DNA from: Dendrolimus kikuchii
Taxonomy: Eukaryota > Arthropoda > Insecta > Lepidoptera > Lasiocampidae
Reading direction: 5' to 3'
NCBI GenBank assembly: GCA_019925095.2
Contig: CM034392.1
Coordinates: forward strand, 22,727,887 to 22,791,886
DNA length: 64,000 nucleotides
The notes below the pieces were generated by a model. That model saw only the letters and a list, made by a program, of their open reading frames with translations, searched no databases and was not told the origin of the DNA. Of the stretch, positions 60,511-64,000 are shown piece after piece; the stretch's first letter is position 1, and each line of letters starts with the position of its first letter. Position numbers and translations under genes: made by a program.

Positions 60511-60777
60511 TTTTTTAAAGTTTATGGCTTGGCAACTAGGCCTTTAAGCCAGATGCCGTTGTATTGTAGGCTACAATCGACGTCATTCAACGGAGTTCTT
60601 GTGAAAACTCGAAAGGCCACATTTGGCTATATAGTTCACATTTCTCACAAAACACATAATTACTACTCAAAAATATCAATATCCTACAACTATTGTTCAT
60701 TTTAGAGTAATTTTACACATTTTTAGAAAATAAAACTGCACAGCACAACATCTCCTTTCAGTTCCCGCCAAAAACTC
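60511..60777 (-). mobile_element. Short retroposon family A, full copy, 14-bp target duplication
   Basis: CCCAACAATAGATT stands at 60497-60510 and 60778-60791. The insert begins with poly-T (minus-strand poly(A)) and ends GCCAAAAACTC. At 267 bp it has no coding frame. I could not recognise tRNA-like A and B boxes at its 5' head, so it may be a truncated LINE end or an unusual SINE. Confidence 0.88.
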
Positions 60778-60802
60778 CCCAACAATAGATTACAAATATA
60801 GA

Positions 60803-61014
60803 GGCCGCGTCACGTAAAAAGTCCCACAGACGCGGCGCTGCAATCGCCGTAATTAATCCTGCCAGAGTTATTAATTGGTAATCTGTAAATCGATGTTGGT
60901 AATTACAGAATAATAAAAATAAAATTTTCTACTTTACGAACAAAATTCAATCAAATAGCGAAGCTGCCACTTTTAGTTCCTTTATTTTCCGTGGGACTTC
61001 TTACGTGGCGCGGA
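60803..61014. repeat. Imperfect 23-bp inverted repeat around AT-rich core
   Basis: CCGCGTCACGTAAAAAGTCC is mirrored near 60991-61013 (GTGGGACTTCTTACGTGGCG) with two mismatches. Between them are several TAATTA-type homeodomain-like sites (CCGTAATTAATCCTG, TTATTAATTGGTAAT). It might be a small MITE or a symmetrical regulatory block. No target duplication is seen. Confidence 0.5.
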
Positions 61015-61799
61015 CTACGTTTCTTATTTTTTTTTTAATTGTTCACCCTTTTATCCATTTCTGAATTGTAATTGTCAAGTGTAAAAAAATTTAATTACAT
61101 CGTAAACTCATGTTCGAATGACTACATATTTGTACACTTTGTTTAAACAACATTAAATTAATAATTATTTTTATATTCAATATTATTGCGCTATTCACCT
61201 ACATTTAAAATAAATATAGTTGATGGTGATCAATTAAAGGTTGTTGATGCTATTAAGAGCATTCCAAACAAGTTGTCCTTTAATGACCCAATAAAATACA
61301 AAATAAATATGGCGACATTAAAATATTCTTTGAACAATTAGAACGAGTGTTTTGAATAAAGACCTGTATTTCATAGGGTTGTAACAAATGTAAACTGAAT
61401 TATTCTGATGCTATCGTGAAGTCACTACATTTATTATCTGTTATTTTGTAATATTTTTATAGTATCTGTACATAGAGGTTTAGTGACAATTTCTTCTTGA
61501 TCCTTTTTTACTGATATTACTGTATAGTAATTTATTATCAATATTATCGATGTAATGCCGTAAAGTCTATGTGTATACCAAATTTCCTTAAATTCGGTTT
61601 GTGTATAAGACCGTAATGTGCGAATAAATAACTATTCAAACTTTATTTTAACATTTCTATATTATACTATAAATAATAATATTTACGTCTATTTAGTTGC
61701 AATTTTTTTTCTCATAAAACACAATGTGTAAAATATATTAATTTAAAAAATAGTAAACCCTAAAATGCTTCTACTAATATCTGCACATCTTTTGTCAAA

Positions 61800-62420
61800 A
61801 TTACCTACCGGTGGTTAAGATTCCGGAGGTAGGAACCTCCTCATTCCTGCCATAATGGACTGACCGCAGGCACAGCACCCTGACGTTCCGCCAGGCAACG
61901 GGTACTGACCAGGCACGGCTGCTACGGCCGGTACCTGTGTCGAATAGGGCGTGAGGCATCGTCAGGGTGCCATCACTGCAGTGCCAGCGTCGAGGATACT
62001 GCACTCCAGGACTGTCCAGCCTGGGACGAGGAGCGCCGTGTCCTCGGCACAACCATCGGACGTGACCTGTTGCTCCCGGCCATGGTCGGGGGCTAACCCG
62101 AACGGGACGCCTCCGCCTCCTTTAGGGAGGTCGTTATGTCCGCAAAGGAGGCAACGGAGCGGGAAAGAGAGCGAGCAGCTGCGCTCCTCTCTCGTCGTAC
62201 TAACCGGTCACGGCGCCGGAGGGTCCAGGACCTCCGGCCGCAGAGGTCTGCCGTCAGCAAAGACAATAAGACCGTCACTCACATCCAAAGCCGCCGAGTA
62301 GGCTGAGGCTGTCTTAACCCTGAGACAGGAGAGGCCTCCCCGGTGGGGCTGGCCCACGCCAGCCGGGGTCGCGCAAGAAACAAAAACACCAGCGCCGTAT
62401 CAGCGACGTGGGTTTGTTGG
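61800..62420 (+). mobile_element. R1-clade LINE fragment, RT C-terminal domain
   Basis: One frame reads VLTRHGCYGRYLCRIGREAS, then SGCHHCSASVEDTALQDCPA, WDEERRVLGT and DLLLPAMVGG. After a stop it continues REVVMSAKEATERERERAA. This is the gag-knuckle-like C-H-H-C C-terminus of R1 (and TRAS) elements. It is much more GC-rich than its surroundings, so its source element has a different base composition. The 5' part is missing. Confidence 0.82.
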
Positions 62421-64000
62421 ACCTAGTCAGATATTTATCATTTAGACAATTTTTCTAACTTAACATATTGTTACAACAAATCATGCAGCTTCTTTTTCCG
62501 ATTTCTCTGTTATAGGACAAGCTGCCGTGGCAGCCCTGTAAGAATTAACTTTTAATTGCGCGTGGGATGCGTAGGCGCACACGGTAGAAATCACTGGGGC
62601 TAATAACGTTGTCCTTTTGCACAACTAGATTAATGGGTGAAAAAAACTCGATGCGAATATGCATGTCCATTGTAGCAGATGAATCTATCATATCATATAA
62701 CTTCATATAAGGAATCATTACAAGTTGTCTATGTTTACAGGTTCTAGGGTGCATAATGAAATGGGTTGTTTTAGTATCTCGAAAATATAGTTCAGATATA
62801 AATTTGTTAAGTTAATTACATTTTTTTAAACCTGTCTGGAGTTTTGCTTAATTCTGTAATAGTTTTTATGCCACTGCTCCACGTGCGTTAGTATTAGTTA
62901 CTAAGTACAAATGCTTCTTATTTATAGCGTTAAAAAATAACGCTTTAAAAAATGGCTACATTAGTGTACTGTACATAAGTTATCCGTCAATGTTTAACGT
63001 CGTTAACAGTGTCTTAAGTTAAAGTGTACATTGAACCCTTGGCTATATATCAGACGCATCATTAAAAAGAGTTAAAATTTTATTTCTTGGCATTGACATG
63101 TCAATTTTAGAAAGATTTCGTTTTGCCAAAATGATTACGAATTCTTAAAAAATGTTCAATTATATTTTAATAATATTGATGTTGTCTTTATGTAATAATT
63201 GTATTTTTGTGTACAACATCTTAATTGATTAGTGCAATATTACTTTTTGAATTGCAACAAGAAATGGTTGCTTAGCGTCAGTCAAATACCTACGTTTGGC
63301 TGAGGCTAGAGTGGGGTGTTATATAAGTTGAGCATTCGCCTGATTTCTTATTGTTAGAAAATTATTCTAAATACTTGACACTGACTACAAAGAAAAACCG
63401 TGTAAAGCCATATTCTAAAAATAAGATATGATCTAATTCCATATTTATGTATTAAGTAATTTACTTAATAGCATAGTATGGACTTCATTGTTAAGTTTAA
63501 TATTATCGTAACTTTTATAATACTACTTACAGATCTAGTTTCACATGTTTTATTTTTTGCATCTACTTCAATAATGTAATTTCTTAAAACTTACTTAATT
63601 AAAATATTGAAAGGTCCTTATACGATACAACATAGTAGCTCCTGGAATCAATATGAATTTCAATAAATGCTTGGCGACAAACCAAGCTATGTGCAAAGTG
63701 ATGCAAAGACATTTTGTACCGTTTCTCACTACTATGCAGAATAGAAATTGGTGTTTTATACTTCAAGAGTACATTGCTGTTGGAAGTTCACTTTAAGTCA
63801 TTGTTTAGTAACTATGTGACGGATTGCGCAGATCTAGTCTTGTCATGTATGTAATGAACATAATATAATACTTAATATAAAATATACTAAGGTATTCCCA
63901 CTGCGCTATGATATGAGCTTTTTTAAAGTGTGATAATATCCCTTCGAGGCAGGCCGTAAACATACAACTTATGAACAGTGAGTTGTGCTTTATTGTGATT
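62421..64000. other. AT-rich intron sequence, nothing identified
   Basis: I see no splice-flanked conserved frame, RNA gene, terminal repeat or transposon protein. The kinase-like gene's second exon is not here. Confidence 0.5.

Noticed and set aside
61951..62301. 116-codon open frame as a host gene
   Set aside because: Another frame of the same DNA reads as the C-terminal domain of an R1-clade LINE, so this is a shadow in GC-rich sequence.
1..64000. CRISPR array, prokaryotic operon, prophage or endogenous virus with envelope
   Set aside because: Introns, LINEs, LTRs and MITEs show a eukaryotic chromosome; no spaced direct repeats of CRISPR type and no viral structural gene were seen.

Overview
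This window is insect nuclear DNA, almost certainly from a moth or butterfly. It is AT-rich and intron-rich, has GT-AG splice sites, and is dense in transposon families typical of Lepidoptera. There are no bacterial, plasmid or phage features and no CRISPR array. All gene models below were spliced by eye from reading frames, splice sites and family resemblance.

Layout. (1) 1.65-5.8 kb: a complete four-exon gene for RNA polymerase III subunit RPC9 (CRCP family), + strand. (2) 6.4-15.3 kb: a transposon-rich block bounded by two inverted copies of a segment carrying THAP-domain exons. The right copy is a small readable THAP gene (+). The left copy is a decayed duplicate (-). Between them lie a broken gene resembling the region before a SWIM zinc finger, a dead mariner transposase and RTE-like LINE fragments. 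(3) 16.5-21.7 kb and 29.6-39.3 kb: two complete five-exon glutathione S-transferase genes of the insect delta/epsilon type, most like epsilon, in tandem on +. Their first four coding exons have identical lengths (144, 59, 151, 194 nt), so they are tandem duplicates. Their introns are full of solo LTRs, LINE and SINE pieces, a Harbinger derivative, a minisatellite and fold-back elements. (4) 40.76-40.91 kb: the first coding exon of a gene that looks like the DRAK/STK17 death-associated protein kinase, preceded by a GC-rich promoter-like region. No second exon follows, so the last 23 kb appears to be its first intron. That intron holds a clean hAT MITE, further repeats and several unusually GC-rich unique stretches that could be regulatory.

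How the genes relate. RPC9 is a housekeeping transcription subunit and the kinase is a signalling gene. The two GSTs between them are detoxification enzymes that conjugate glutathione to electrophiles, including insecticides and plant toxins, and form a small cluster. Solo LTRs in sense orientation lie upstream of both GSTs, and a retroposon tail supplies the likely poly(A) signal of the first.

I found no convincing wholly new biological system. The most unusual structures are the THAP inverted duplication enclosing the SWIM-type relic, a pair of adjacent near-perfect hairpins inside it, and an apparently uncharacterised short retroposon family with clear target-site duplications.
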